64,000 bases of DNA from Pseudomonadota bacterium (GCA_947505245.1 CANNIZ010000010.1:1-64000); one strand, 5' to 3'; positions 40,055 through 49,668 are shown, counted from the first letter of the stretch. A program made the numbers and translations. Notes: a model not told the origin generated them from the sequence alone.

Positions 40055-42951
40055 AGTCCGTCCGCTTCTCGCTGTTGTTCGCGCTCGCGGGCTGTCTTCC
40101 AGGCACCTTTCCGTCGCTGCCTCCCGATCAGGACGGCGACGGGTACACCGTTGGCGATCTGGATTGCGACGATACGAACGCCGCCGTGAACCCGGCCACC
40201 GTGTGGTTTGAAGACGTGGACGGCGACGGGCACGGAGACCCCGCCAGCAGCGTCACGCAATGTGAGACCCCGTCCGGCTATGTGTTGTCAAACCTCGACT
40301 GCGACGATTCGAACCCGGACATCCGCCCGGAGGCCGTCGAGACGTGTGACGGCGTCGACGAAGACTGCGACGGCGTGGCCGACAACGGCGCTCCTGGGAG
40401 CGACAAGTACTATACGGACGCAGACGCGGACGGCTTCGGCGACGACGCCACGGAGACGGTCTCCTGCACGGTGCTCCCCGACCACGTCTCCGTAGGTGGC
40501 GACTGCGACGATTCGAACAAGGAAGCCAACCCCGACGCGATCGAGGTCTGCGACGGCACCGACAACGACTGCAACACGCTGACAGACGACGAGCCGACGG
40601 ACGGTACGAAGTGGTTCGTCGACGCGGACGAAGACGGGGTCGGCGGAACCGAGTTCGACACGTTCTGCGATGACCCCGGGGTGGGCTATGCGCCCACTTC
40701 CGACGACTGCGATGACGGGGACAAGACCGTCGGAAAGTTCCGGCTCTGGTACGGGGATCTCGACAAGGACGGGTACGGTGATGACCTCGCCGAGGCGAAG
40801 GCCTGCACTGTCCCGGTCGACCACGTCGCGAAGGGCGGCGATTGCGTCGACACCGACAAGACGATTCACCCGAGCGCCGACGAGCTCTGCGACGGCGTCG
40901 ACCAGGATTGTGACACGAACATCGACGACAACCCCGTCGACCCGACGGCGTGGTACCTCGACGCCGACGACGACACGTACGGAGCCGGCACGCCGACGTC
41001 TGCGTGCACAGCGCCCACGAACAAATACGTCGATCAGGCAGGCGACTGCAAGGACTTCGACCCCGCCTACCACCCCGGCGCGCCCGAGACCTGTACGGAC
41101 ACCGTGGACTTCAACTGCGATGGCTCCATCGGGCTCGTCGACAACGACGGCGACGGGTTCGCGGCCTGTGTGGAATGCAATGACAACAACATCGCGATCA
41201 ACCCCGGCGCGACCGAGATCTGCGACGCGGCCAACGTGGACGAGAACTGCAACCTCCTCGCCGATGACGCAGACAGCGGCGTCTCCAACGCTACCCGGAG
41301 CAACTGGTACTACGACGGCGACGCGGACACCTACGGCCTCACCAGCAACGTGAAGCGCGCCTGTGATCGGCCGGTCGACTACGTCGTCGCGTCGGGCGAC
41401 TGTAACGACCTCGTCGGGACGGTGAATCCGGGCGCGCCCGAAGTGTGTGACGTAGCGAACACCGACGAGGACTGCGACGGGAACGCGGACGATCTCGACA
41501 CCGCGCCGTCGGGTCGCACCGCGTTCTACGCTGACGTCGACCTCGACGGACACGGTGACGCCACGGACGTACTCGACCTGTGTGACGCCGCCGGCGGGCG
41601 GGTCGTCAGTCTGGACGACTGCAACGACACGAAGGCGAACATCCACCCCGGCGCGACGGAGGTATGTGACGCTGCAAACGTCGACGAAAACTGCCTCAAC
41701 GCCGCCGACGACCTCGATCCCAACGTGTCGGACGCGAGCCGAACCAATTGGTACTTCGACGGTGACGGCGACACGTACGGCCTCACCTCGAATTCTTTGC
41801 GGAAGTGCGACGCGCCCACCGACTACGTCGTGGCGCCCGGCGACTGCAACGACGTGCTCGGGACCATCAACCCCGGCGTGGCCGAGGTTTGTGATTCGCT
41901 GAACGTGGACGAGGACTGCGACGGGGCGGCCGACGACCTCGACACGTCCGCAACGAACAAGGCGCCTTACTTCCGAGACGTGGACGGTGATGGCTTCGGC
42001 AACGCGTCGGACAGCGTCTCGCTGTGTGATGTCGTCGCCGGACGCGTCGTGAACAGCACCGATTGCAGCGATGCGAACGCGAACCTGCACCCGGGCGCAC
42101 CCGAGCTGTGCGACGGTGTCGTCGACGATTGCAGCGGCGGGTGGGTGCTCGCAGACGAGAACGGCGTGGTCACACACTTCCCGACGACGGGGACGGCGAA
42201 CGACCTCACCGCCGCGTGGGCCGCGGGCGCCAAGAATTCGATCGTGAGCCTCACGCTGCCAACCTCGGGGAGCGTGTCGGTGTGCGCGGGGACGTACTAT
42301 GTCGCGCTCACCGCTCCTTCGGGGATGTTGACGCTGTCGGGCGCAGCGCCCGCGACGACGATCCTCGACGGTGAGGGCGGCACGTCGCGCCTGTTGACCG
42401 TCTCTGCGCCAGCCACCGTAAGAGTCTTCAACCTGACGCTCACGAACGGCGCAGGAGGCGCCCATATCCTTGGCGACGCGGAATTCACCAACACGCGCTT
42501 CATCGCGAACGCGGCCTCGTTGGGTGGCGGGCTCGCGATCGAGACCGGCGGCGTGCTGGCGCTCTACAGCAGCCTCGTCGATCAGAACACGGCCACCGAC
42601 GGTGGCGGAATCTGGGCCGTTAACGCAGCCTACGTCGACCTGAACGAGACGATCGTGTCGAACAATACGGCCACAACGAACGGCGGCGGTGTCTTCGCAG
42701 ACACCACCCCGGTCAGTTGCACGGCGGCGGGCGTTGGCGGCGTGTTCACGAACACGGCGGGCGGCGGCGTAAATAGCGGTGGCGGGGTCTTCCAAACGGG
42801 TACGCTGGACCTGTCGTCGTCGGCCTGCGATTGGGGCGTTTCCGGTGTGGATGACAACAGCCCCGACGACATCGTTTTCGATGGCACGGGTGTGGTGGGC
42901 TCGTACGGCGCCAGCGCCTCGTTTGTGTGCACCGGCACCTCCTGCAACTAG
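40051..42951 (+). CDS. MopE-like metal-binding repeat lipoprotein with C-terminal beta-helix
   Basis: A 966-residue lipoprotein (leader FSLLFALAGC, Cys about 15). Eleven repeats span about residues 25-700, each with a D-x-D-x-D-G loop, a central DCDD/DCND and an E-x-C-D-G...D-x-D-C-D/N end; these are MopE-type (putative copper- or calcium-binding) motifs. A parallel beta-helix follows (about 720-950) with SLGGGLAIETGG, TDGGGIWAVN and TNGGGVFADT turns, as in polymorphic outer-membrane proteins. There is no MYXO-CTERM tail, unlike the 13-17 kb relative. ATG 40051 overlaps the upstream stop. Confidence 0.88.
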   Translation: MKSVRFSLLFALAGCLPGTFPSLPPDQDGDGYTVGDLDCDDTNAAVNPATVWFEDVDGDGHGDPASSVTQCETPSGYVLSNLDCDDSNPDIRPEAVETCDGVDEDCDGVADNGAPGSDKYYTDADADGFGDDATETVSCTVLPDHVSVGGDCDDSNKEANPDAIEVCDGTDNDCNTLTDDEPTDGTKWFVDADEDGVGGTEFDTFCDDPGVGYAPTSDDCDDGDKTVGKFRLWYGDLDKDGYGDDLAEAKACTVPVDHVAKGGDCVDTDKTIHPSADELCDGVDQDCDTNIDDNPVDPTAWYLDADDDTYGAGTPTSACTAPTNKYVDQAGDCKDFDPAYHPGAPETCTDTVDFNCDGSIGLVDNDGDGFAACVECNDNNIAINPGATEICDAANVDENCNLLADDADSGVSNATRSNWYYDGDADTYGLTSNVKRACDRPVDYVVASGDCNDLVGTVNPGAPEVCDVANTDEDCDGNADDLDTAPSGRTAFYADVDLDGHGDATDVLDLCDAAGGRVVSLDDCNDTKANIHPGATEVCDAANVDENCLNAADDLDPNVSDASRTNWYFDGDGDTYGLTSNSLRKCDAPTDYVVAPGDCNDVLGTINPGVAEVCDSLNVDEDCDGAADDLDTSATNKAPYFRDVDGDGFGNASDSVSLCDVVAGRVVNSTDCSDANANLHPGAPELCDGVVDDCSGGWVLADENGVVTHFPTTGTANDLTAAWAAGAKNSIVSLTLPTSGSVSVCAGTYYVALTAPSGMLTLSGAAPATTILDGEGGTSRLLTVSAPATVRVFNLTLTNGAGGAHILGDAEFTNTRFIANAASLGGGLAIETGGVLALYSSLVDQNTATDGGGIWAVNAAYVDLNETIVSNNTATTNGGGVFADTTPVSCTAAGVGGVFTNTAGGGVNSGGGVFQTGTLDLSSSACDWGVSGVDDNSPDDIVFDGTGVVGSYGASASFVCTGTSCN

Positions 42952-42999
42952 GCGCCGTTGGCGCGCCAGTTGCATACCGTGGGGCTTACGGAGGTTTTC

Positions 43000-43923
43000 A
43001 TGTTGGCCTTGATCGCTGTGGATCTTTCCCACGAACCCAATCGTGTGGTGGAGATGGCCGGGGCCTGGGCCGCTCGCCTGGGCGCCCGCGCGGACGTCGC
43101 GTATGTGGACCCGATCGCGAATTTCGCGCCATTGGTGCGGCACGCAGACCTCCGACGGTCGGTGCAGGACCAGATTCAACACATCACCCTGGAAGAGAAG
43201 ACGCGCGTCGACGCGCTGGTCGCGACGCTCCCTGTGGACGCCCGCGGCACTGGACGCGTCTGGGACGGGGCCGGCGCGGTCGCGATCGCGGAGCACTCGG
43301 CGTCGTACAACCTCGTGCTCGTCGGTACCCACGGCCGACAGGGGCTCGTCCACCTCGTGCTTGGCTCGTCTGCGGAGCGCATCGCCCGCTGGTCCCATGC
43401 GCCCGTGCTGGTAGTGCGAAATGCCCCACCTGCTTCGGGGGGGCGGGTGTTGGTCGCGGTCGATCTGCGCGATCACGCCGAGGTCGTCGTCGATCGGGCA
43501 CTTCCGTACGCAAAAGCCCTCGGTGCGACGGTCGACCTCGTTTTCGTCGAGGACGCGGTCAATTTTGCACCGCTCACGATGGAAGCGCCGGTGTTGGCGC
43601 TCGTCGCCGAGCATGTCGCGCGTCGGCGGACTCAGGACCAGGCGGCGATGCTCGACCTGCTGAACCGTGTCCCGGCGGGGGCCCGAGGCAAGGCCACGGT
43701 CGAAGATGGTGATCCGGGGCACCGGATCGGCAAGCTGGCGAGCAACTACGACCTGCTGATCACGGGCACCCACGGGCGCTCGGGGCTCGACCGGTGGTGG
43801 CTTGGATCGGTCGCCGAGAATATCTTGCGAAGCGCCGAACGATCCGTACTGGTCGTGCACCTTGAGGCGTTCGGCGGCCACGCAGAGGAGGAGGGAACGG
43901 ATGGAGATGCGCACCGGAGCTGA
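43000..43923 (+). CDS. Tandem universal stress protein (two UspA domains)
   Basis: A 307-residue protein with two UspA domains. Each contains the ATP-binding pattern G-x-x-G-(9)-G-S: GTHGRQGLVHLVLGSSAE at about 122 and GTHGRSGLDRWWLGSVAE at about 268. N-terminal strands MLALIAVDLS and VLVAVDLRD start each half. ATG 43000 with GGAGG upstream is chosen over an earlier TTG. It overlaps the downstream desaturase by 23 nt, suggesting a joint response to membrane or cold stress. Confidence 0.9.
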   Translation: MLALIAVDLSHEPNRVVEMAGAWAARLGARADVAYVDPIANFAPLVRHADLRRSVQDQIQHITLEEKTRVDALVATLPVDARGTGRVWDGAGAVAIAEHSASYNLVLVGTHGRQGLVHLVLGSSAERIARWSHAPVLVVRNAPPASGGRVLVAVDLRDHAEVVVDRALPYAKALGATVDLVFVEDAVNFAPLTMEAPVLALVAEHVARRRTQDQAAMLDLLNRVPAGARGKATVEDGDPGHRIGKLASNYDLLITGTHGRSGLDRWWLGSVAENILRSAERSVLVVHLEAFGGHAEEEGTDGDAHRS

Positions 43924-44929
43924 CCTGGTTCGTGCAAGTCAGGTGTTCGCGAAGGAAGATCGCGCGCTCACATGGCGGTTGCTGGTCGTGGCGCTCGTCG
44001 TGTGGATCGCGTTTACCGGGCTCGCCGTCGGCGTCCCGTTCTGGCCTGTTCAGCTCGTGTTCGGCGCGGTCGCCGGGCTTACGCTCGTCCGCTTGTTCAT
44101 CTTCTACCATGACTACTTGCACAATGCGATCCTGATGGATTCCCTGGCGGGCAAGGTGGTGATGTCGTTCGTAGGCATGTTCTCGCTCAACCCGCCGAGC
44201 GTGTGGAAGGAGACGCACGACTACCACCACAAGAACAACGCGAAGATGCTCGGAGGCTCGATCGGCAGCTATCCGGTGGTATCGACCGAGATGTGGCCGG
44301 CGATGACGCCGTCCCAGCGCTTCTGGTACTCGTTCGCGCGGCATCCAATGACGATCCTCACGGGCTACGTCACCATCTTCATGCTCGGCATGTGCCTGTC
44401 GTCGTTCGCGCGGGCCCCAAAGGTGCACTGGCAGGGCCCCGTCGCCATCCTCATGCACTTCTCGCTCGCGGCGATTCTTGCGTTCACCGTCGGGCCAATG
44501 GCGGCGTTCGCTGGCATCATCCTCCCGGTCATGGTCGCCACCGTGTCGGGCGGGTACCTGTTCTACGCGCAGCACAATTTCCCGGACATCGTCCTGCGGG
44601 ACCGCAAGAGCTGGGAGTACACGTTCGCCGCGCTCCGGTCGTCCAGCATGATGGAGATGTCGCCGGTCATGCACTGGTTCACCGGCAACATCGGCTACCA
44701 CCACGTGCATCACCTCAACTCGCGCATTCCGTTCTACCGCCTCCCCGAGGCCATGGCGGGCATGCCTGAGCTGCAGACCCCTGGGCGCACCTCGTTTGCC
44801 CCGAGCGACGTCCTCGCCGCGCTGCGGCTGAAGCTTTGGGATCCGAAGCTTCAGAAGATGGTCGGATGGGAGGGGCTCGAGGGCATCGACGCCGGCGCTC
44901 CGGCGGAGTCCGTCTCAGCCGCCCAGTAG
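43901..44929 (+). CDS. Membrane fatty-acid desaturase
   Basis: A 342-residue integral membrane di-iron enzyme. The three histidine boxes are HDYLH (about 70), HDYHH (about 107) and HHVHH (about 268), with hydrophobic segments at about 28-62, 155-180 and 192-220. The family introduces double bonds into acyl chains with O2 and an electron donor. ATG 43901 lies inside the USP gene behind GAGGAGGAGGG. The last 15 residues are Ala/Gly-rich. Regiospecificity and substrate (lipid, CoA or ACP form) cannot be told. Confidence 0.9.
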   Translation: MEMRTGADLVRASQVFAKEDRALTWRLLVVALVVWIAFTGLAVGVPFWPVQLVFGAVAGLTLVRLFIFYHDYLHNAILMDSLAGKVVMSFVGMFSLNPPSVWKETHDYHHKNNAKMLGGSIGSYPVVSTEMWPAMTPSQRFWYSFARHPMTILTGYVTIFMLGMCLSSFARAPKVHWQGPVAILMHFSLAAILAFTVGPMAAFAGIILPVMVATVSGGYLFYAQHNFPDIVLRDRKSWEYTFAALRSSSMMEMSPVMHWFTGNIGYHHVHHLNSRIPFYRLPEAMAGMPELQTPGRTSFAPSDVLAALRLKLWDPKLQKMVGWEGLEGIDAGAPAESVSAAQ

Positions 44930-45029
44930 GACTCCCGGATGCGGCCATCGCTGCGCGAATGGCCTGACGTGAACAACTTGTGACGCCACCGCCCCCGATC
45001 CGCGCGTATGAATGGATCTGGAGGCCGGC

Positions 45030-45149
45030 ATGATGAGCTTTACCTTTGTGTGGGCACTTTTCGTCGCGTTGGCCGCCGTGATGGGCATGTTGCACGTCGG
45101 CGTCGTCGAGCCGGTGGCGCTCCAGCCGGTTCGCGTCAGGCGCCCGTAA
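45030..45149 (+). CDS. 39-residue single-pass membrane microprotein
   Basis: ATG 45030 (or 45033) sits 8 nt after GGAGG. The frame encodes one hydrophobic helix (FTFVWALFVALAAVMGMLHV) and an Arg-rich end (PVRVRRP), stopping at 45149. The strong ribosome-binding site and the positive cytoplasmic end suggest a real small membrane protein. Its 3' end overlaps the convergent hydrolase gene by 14 bp. It lies 100 bp after the desaturase and could be its small partner; this is inference. Confidence 0.5.
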   Translation: MMSFTFVWALFVALAAVMGMLHVGVVEPVALQPVRVRRP

Positions 45150-45957
45150 GCACGATCTCGGTTCCCTCGCGCGCCACCATCGTTCCGGGCCGCATTCGCT
45201 CGGCAAGCTCGGCGGTGTGGTCCATGAACGCGTCGTCGTGGGCGGGGTCGTGGTGGAAGATCACCAGGCGGCGGGCCCCGGCGGCTTCACACAGGCGCAC
45301 GCCCTGCTGCCAGGTGGAGTGGCCCCAGCCGCGGTGGGCCCCAAACTCGGCGTCGTTGTACGTGGAGTCGTAGATCACGAGGTCCGCGCCGGCGATCAGC
45401 CCGAGCACGTCTTCGTCGAGCTCGTCGGGCTCGTGTTCGAGGTCCGTGACGTAGCAGACGGAGCGATCCCCGTACACGATGCGGTAGCCCGTCGCGCGGT
45501 TGGGGTGTGGCAGCGGCGCGGTTCGGACGGTGACGTCGTCTCCCAGGGCGAACGTCTCCCCGGCGCGGAAGTCCTGGAACGCGATGTTGGCGGCGAACAC
45601 GGCCGGCGGCACCGGGAACAGCGGCGGCGACATGAACGACGCGAGCGCGTCGCGGAGGGTGCTCTCGGGCCACAGGTGGCCAGCGCGGAGGCGGAACCTG
45701 TTCTCGGCCTGGTACAGCGGAGCGAAGAACGGCACCCCGCAGATGTGATCGAGGTGGGTGTGCGAGAACAACAGGTCGGCGTCGAGCGCCTCGCCGTGAA
45801 GCGCGCCCCCGAGCCGTTGGAGCCCGGTGCCGCCGTCGAGGATGATCAGCCGCTCGCCGCAGCGCACCTCGACGCAGGACGTGTTGCCGCCGTACTTCGA
45901 CCACTCGGGACCCGCGCAGGACGTCGAACCGCGCACGCCCCAAAAACGGACGCGCAT
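45136..45957 (-). CDS. Metallo-beta-lactamase-fold phosphodiesterase-like hydrolase
   Basis: A 273-residue MBL-fold enzyme with start MRVRFWGVRGSTSCAG, typical of the cyclic phosphodiesterase/PhnP-like group. The metal motif SHTHLDH (about 66-72) is complete. Further ligands are likely His in PLPHPNRATGY, Asp in TDLEHEP or YDSTYND, and His in FHHDPAHDD. It probably hydrolyses a phosphodiester. Last gene of a five-gene minus-strand run, 49 bp after the aminopeptidase gene. Confidence 0.85.
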   Translation of the reverse strand: MRVRFWGVRGSTSCAGPEWSKYGGNTSCVEVRCGERLIILDGGTGLQRLGGALHGEALDADLLFSHTHLDHICGVPFFAPLYQAENRFRLRAGHLWPESTLRDALASFMSPPLFPVPPAVFAANIAFQDFRAGETFALGDDVTVRTAPLPHPNRATGYRIVYGDRSVCYVTDLEHEPDELDEDVLGLIAGADLVIYDSTYNDAEFGAHRGWGHSTWQQGVRLCEAAGARRLVIFHHDPAHDDAFMDHTAELAERMRPGTMVAREGTEIVLTGA

Positions 45958-46006
45958 GGACGGGGGCGGCGGGCTGGTGGGCAACAGGAGGGGAATGTCG
46001 TCTCCG

Positions 46007-48529
46007 TCAGCGGACTTCGAGCCGATCGAGGCGGGTGCGTAGCTTGTGGTTCTCTTCGGCGAGATCGTCCAGGCGCGTGCGCAGCCCGCCGATGGCGTCG
46101 TCTCCAGCGCGTCCACGCTGCGTGCGAGCGATCGCCTCGTAGGCGCCGCGTCGAACGCGGCCGTCCGCCGCGGTGCGGTGCAGACGGGTCAGCGCGGGGA
46201 GGGCACGATCATCGCGGAGCGTCGCGAGGGCGGTGGCGGCGCCGAGCTGCGCGAAGAAGCCGGGCTCGCCGAGCATCTCGATCAGGCGCTCGACCGCGCG
46301 ATCGCGGACCGCGGGGACGTGTTCGGCGAGCGAGGCGAGGGCCGTGGCAGCGTTCATTCGCACGCGGCCGGGCTTTCCGACGTGGGTGGCCGAGGCGATG
46401 TCGTCGAACACGCCGGGGTCGCGCGTCTGGGCGAGGGCGTCCACCGCGCGACGGCGTACCCACTGGGCCCACGACGGGGTCCCGAGGTGCTCGCGAATCA
46501 CCGTGGCGGCGCGCGGATCCCGCGTCTTGCCGAGCGCGGTGAGGGCTGATCCGAGCAGGTGCCAGGTGGGGAGGTCCTCGCCGAGCACGGTGATGAGCGC
46601 GTCCACCACCTTGGTGTCGCGGTACTGCCCGAGGGCGTCGACGACGGCGCGGCGCGCGCGGGGCTCCTTCTCGGAGTTCAGGGCTGCGAGCATCGCGTCG
46701 CGACCTTCTTCACCGCCGCGGCGGCCGATCTGCGCGGCGAGGTCGGCTCGGACGCCGTAGAACGGGTGCTCGTCGCGGGCCTTGACCACGGCGCGAAACG
46801 CGGCGGCAGAACCTTCGTCGAGCAGCGCGCGCGCGGCACGCGAGGCGAGCACGGGGCAGGCGTCGGAAAGCAGCCGCTCGAGCCACTCGCGAGGGGCCTC
46901 GAGCTCCAGGCGCGAGAGCACGCGGAAGCCGGGGTCGACGCGGACAGTGGAGACGTCCACGCCTTTGAGGGGCACCGCGAACGTTCGCTCGCGGTCGGCG
47001 ATCTGCAGGTCCACGGTGGTGGTGCGCCCGTCGGTGCCGATGACCTCGATGTGGAGCGGGAACGCGTACACGTTCGGGACGCCATCACCCGTCTGCTTCT
47101 GCTTGACCGTGACGCACAACAGGTCGCCGTCCCGGGCGATCTTCACGTTCAGGACGGGGTGCCCGGGCGAAAAGATCCACTGCTGGAAGAACCGGTCCAG
47201 GTTCCGTCCGGTCGTGTCTTCCAGCGCGCGTTGGAAGTCGCGCGTGTGCGCGGTCTTGTGGGCGCGGGAAGCGAGGTACACCTTCACGCCGGCCCAGAAC
47301 GCGTCGGCGCCGAGCTCGTTGCGGAGCGTGGCGAGCACGCAGGCGCCCTTCTCGTACAGGTGCCGGTCGAACACGTCGATCGGCTCTTTGAAGTCGTAGC
47401 TCACGATCGGGCGGCGGTACCGGCTGCCCTCCTCCTCGAAGTACGATCGCGCGAGGTCGTGCCGGAGCCACGTCGCGGACGCCGCATCACGGGCGTGCTC
47501 GAACCACACGGCCTCCATGAACGTGGCCCACGACTCGTTCAGCCAGCCTTGCGACCAGTCCTGGCAGGTGACGAGGTCGCCGAACCATTGGTGCGCGAGC
47601 TCGTGGCTGACGAGCGAGTCGGCCTCCCACTCGAGCGCGGCCTTCTGATCGACGAGCAGCAGGCGCGTCATCGTCGTGCAGGCGGTGTTCTCCATGCCGC
47701 CGAACACGAATTCATGCACCACCACCTGATCGTAGCGCGGCCACGGGTAGTCCGTCCCCGTGAGCGTGCTGAACAGCTCCATCATCTCGGGCGTGCGGCC
47801 CATCGCGCGCTGGACGGCCTCTTCGTCACCGACGGGGACGAGGTAGCGAACGGGCTTGTCGCGCCACGACGTCTCGATCGTGGTGAGCTTCGCCGCCACG
47901 GCGGTGAGCAGGTACGCGGGCATCGGCTCGCGCTGCTCGAACTGAGCCCACGAGCGGCCGTTGCGGTCGCCCCCGCCGACGCGGACGCCGTTGGAGAGCA
48001 GCGTGTAGCCGGGCGGCCCTTCGAGCTCGATCGACCACGCGTGTTTGGTGCGCGGGTGATCGTGGCACGGGAACACGAAATGCGCGTCTTCATCCTGGCA
48101 TTGCGTCCACGCCGACCACGGGCGCTCCGACGCGTGGGGGACGGGTCCGGTGAAGTACAGGCCGTGCCGCGGGTTCTCGCCGCGCCAGTGGACGATGACC
48201 GCCGTTTTTGCGCCATCGACGCGGAGCTTGCCACCTTCGGTGCGCCACAGGAGCGGCCCGCCGTCGGCGTCCGTCACCCCTTCGACCGTGACCTCGTCGA
48301 GGTCGAGCACGAGCACGCCGCTGTACGCAGGCATTTGGCGGAAGCGGATTGTCGCGCTGCCATCGAAGCGCTGTTCGGACGGCCACAGGTTCAGCCGCAA
48401 CGCGATGTGTTCGATCGCTACGGTGCGGTCGGGCCCATAGCTCGCCTCCACGCCGGGCTCTGCGTAGGGGAGACGGTCATCGGCGGAGAAGCCGACGAGG
48501 CCGTGCTCGTGACGGTGGGACAGGCACAC
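46007..48529 (-). CDS. pepN: M1-family aminopeptidase with C-terminal HEAT repeats
   Basis: An 840-residue zinc aminopeptidase. GGMEN (about 275, the GAMEN exopeptidase motif) and HELAH with the distal Glu in WLNESWATFME (about 307-330) are present. Residues beyond about 570 form HEAT-like helical repeats (ARRAVVDALGQYRDTKVVDA, VRRRAVDALAQTRDPGVF), ending in a coiled coil (LDDLAEENHKLRTRLDRLEV). The GTG at 48529 has GGAGGT at ideal distance and is preferred to GTG 48553. No signal peptide, so probably cytoplasmic. HEAT tails suggest a scaffold or partner-binding role. Confidence 0.92.
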   Translation of the reverse strand: MCLSHRHEHGLVGFSADDRLPYAEPGVEASYGPDRTVAIEHIALRLNLWPSEQRFDGSATIRFRQMPAYSGVLVLDLDEVTVEGVTDADGGPLLWRTEGGKLRVDGAKTAVIVHWRGENPRHGLYFTGPVPHASERPWSAWTQCQDEDAHFVFPCHDHPRTKHAWSIELEGPPGYTLLSNGVRVGGGDRNGRSWAQFEQREPMPAYLLTAVAAKLTTIETSWRDKPVRYLVPVGDEEAVQRAMGRTPEMMELFSTLTGTDYPWPRYDQVVVHEFVFGGMENTACTTMTRLLLVDQKAALEWEADSLVSHELAHQWFGDLVTCQDWSQGWLNESWATFMEAVWFEHARDAASATWLRHDLARSYFEEEGSRYRRPIVSYDFKEPIDVFDRHLYEKGACVLATLRNELGADAFWAGVKVYLASRAHKTAHTRDFQRALEDTTGRNLDRFFQQWIFSPGHPVLNVKIARDGDLLCVTVKQKQTGDGVPNVYAFPLHIEVIGTDGRTTTVDLQIADRERTFAVPLKGVDVSTVRVDPGFRVLSRLELEAPREWLERLLSDACPVLASRAARALLDEGSAAAFRAVVKARDEHPFYGVRADLAAQIGRRGGEEGRDAMLAALNSEKEPRARRAVVDALGQYRDTKVVDALITVLGEDLPTWHLLGSALTALGKTRDPRAATVIREHLGTPSWAQWVRRRAVDALAQTRDPGVFDDIASATHVGKPGRVRMNAATALASLAEHVPAVRDRAVERLIEMLGEPGFFAQLGAATALATLRDDRALPALTRLHRTAADGRVRRGAYEAIARTQRGRAGDDAIGGLRTRLDDLAEENHKLRTRLDRLEVR

Positions 48530-48581
48530 AGGGCCACCTCCGGAGGGTCGCACCGGTAACCCACGGCGGGGCGACGCGCCT

Positions 48582-49667
48582 TTACGACTTCAGCAGCGAC
48601 TCGACGATGTCGGCTGCGCGTTCGGCGGCGTCCAGCCGCGCCTCACGCTTTGCGGCGGCGGCCATGATCTGCAGCTTCGCGGAATCGCTCGCGAGTTCGC
48701 GCACGACGCCGACGCACGCGTCGATGACCCAGCCCTTCTCGACGAGGACAGCGGCTGCCCCGGCCTTCTCGAGCCCGCGGGCGTTCTCTTCCTGGTGGTT
48801 CTCGGTGACGTTCGGGCTCGGGATCAACAGCGACGCGCGCCCCGTCGCGCAAAGCTCGGCGAGCGTGGAAGAACCTGCGCGGCAGACGACGAGGTCGGCG
48901 ACGGCGTAGGCGGTGCCCATGCGATCTTCGTAGCCGCGCACGGACACACCTGAAGGGATCGGGTCGAGCGCCTTCGTCACCTCGGCCTCATACTTCGGGC
49001 CGGTGACGTGCAGGATCTGGTACGTGCGCTGCGGATCGCGGGCGCACGCGATCGCGAGCTCGTTCAGGCGCTGCGCCCCGAGGGAGCCGCCGACGAACAC
49101 GACGATCGGACGTGAGGGTTCGAGGCCGTACCGTTCCTTGGCGTCTGCGCGGTTTCCGTCGAGGATCTTCGTGTTCACGGGCACGCCGACGACGGTGGTG
49201 GGCGCGTGGCCGGGCATTCGCGTGCGAGTGGCCTCGAACGTGAGCAGGACGGCCTGCGCGACGCGCGCGCAGAGCTTGTTCGCGAGGCCGGGGACGACGT
49301 TCGCTTCGTGGATTGCGCGCCCGGCGCCGCGCAGCCAGGCCGCGAGCACGGGCGGGGCCGAGATGTAGCCACCGACGCCGAGCACGGCGTCGACGCTGTC
49401 GGCGGCGAGCATCGATCGGGTCGCCCACGTCGAGCGCGCGAGGCCGAGCGCGAACCGGATCTTCCCGAGCAGCCCGGCGCGCGGGTACTGCAGCGCGTGC
49501 ACGGCGCGAAACTCGTAGCCACGTTCGGGCGCGACACGCCCTTCGAGGCGGTCTGCGTCGCCATAGTAGAGGACCTTGTGCCCGCGCGCGCGGAGCACAT
49601 CTCCGATGGCGAGCGCCGGGTACACGTGACCTCCGGTCCCCCCACCTGCGAGCACGATCACGGCCAC
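48582..49667 (-). CDS. murG: MurG, lipid II synthase (UDP-GlcNAc transferase)
   Basis: A 361-residue GT28 glycosyltransferase that adds GlcNAc to lipid I at the inner membrane. The N-terminal glycine-rich loop is AGGGTGGHVYPALA. The UDP-GlcNAc site has FVGGSLGAQRLNEL, CRAGSSTLAEL and PSPNVTENHQEENA, all standard. The GTG at 49667 (GGGGG upstream) lies 2 nt beyond the stop of the preceding giant gene. The usual dcw neighbours (ftsW, murC, murD) are absent; murG sits instead behind two HSP90-like genes. Confidence 0.93.
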   Translation of the reverse strand: MAVIVLAGGGTGGHVYPALAIGDVLRARGHKVLYYGDADRLEGRVAPERGYEFRAVHALQYPRAGLLGKIRFALGLARSTWATRSMLAADSVDAVLGVGGYISAPPVLAAWLRGAGRAIHEANVVPGLANKLCARVAQAVLLTFEATRTRMPGHAPTTVVGVPVNTKILDGNRADAKERYGLEPSRPIVVFVGGSLGAQRLNELAIACARDPQRTYQILHVTGPKYEAEVTKALDPIPSGVSVRGYEDRMGTAYAVADLVVCRAGSSTLAELCATGRASLLIPSPNVTENHQEENARGLEKAGAAAVLVEKGWVIDACVGVVRELASDSAKLQIMAAAAKREARLDAAERAADIVESLLKS

Positions 49668-49668
49668 C

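Noticed and set aside
40288-43914. Very long open frame on the minus strand opposite the second MopE-like gene
   Set aside because: It is produced by the strong GC codon bias of the plus-strand gene; the translation is Arg/Val/Ala low-complexity without domains, whereas the plus strand has clear repeats.
46559-48559. 666-codon plus-strand frame opposite the aminopeptidase gene
   Set aside because: Composition is an antisense shadow rich in Val, Glu, Arg and His; the minus strand encodes a complete M1 peptidase.
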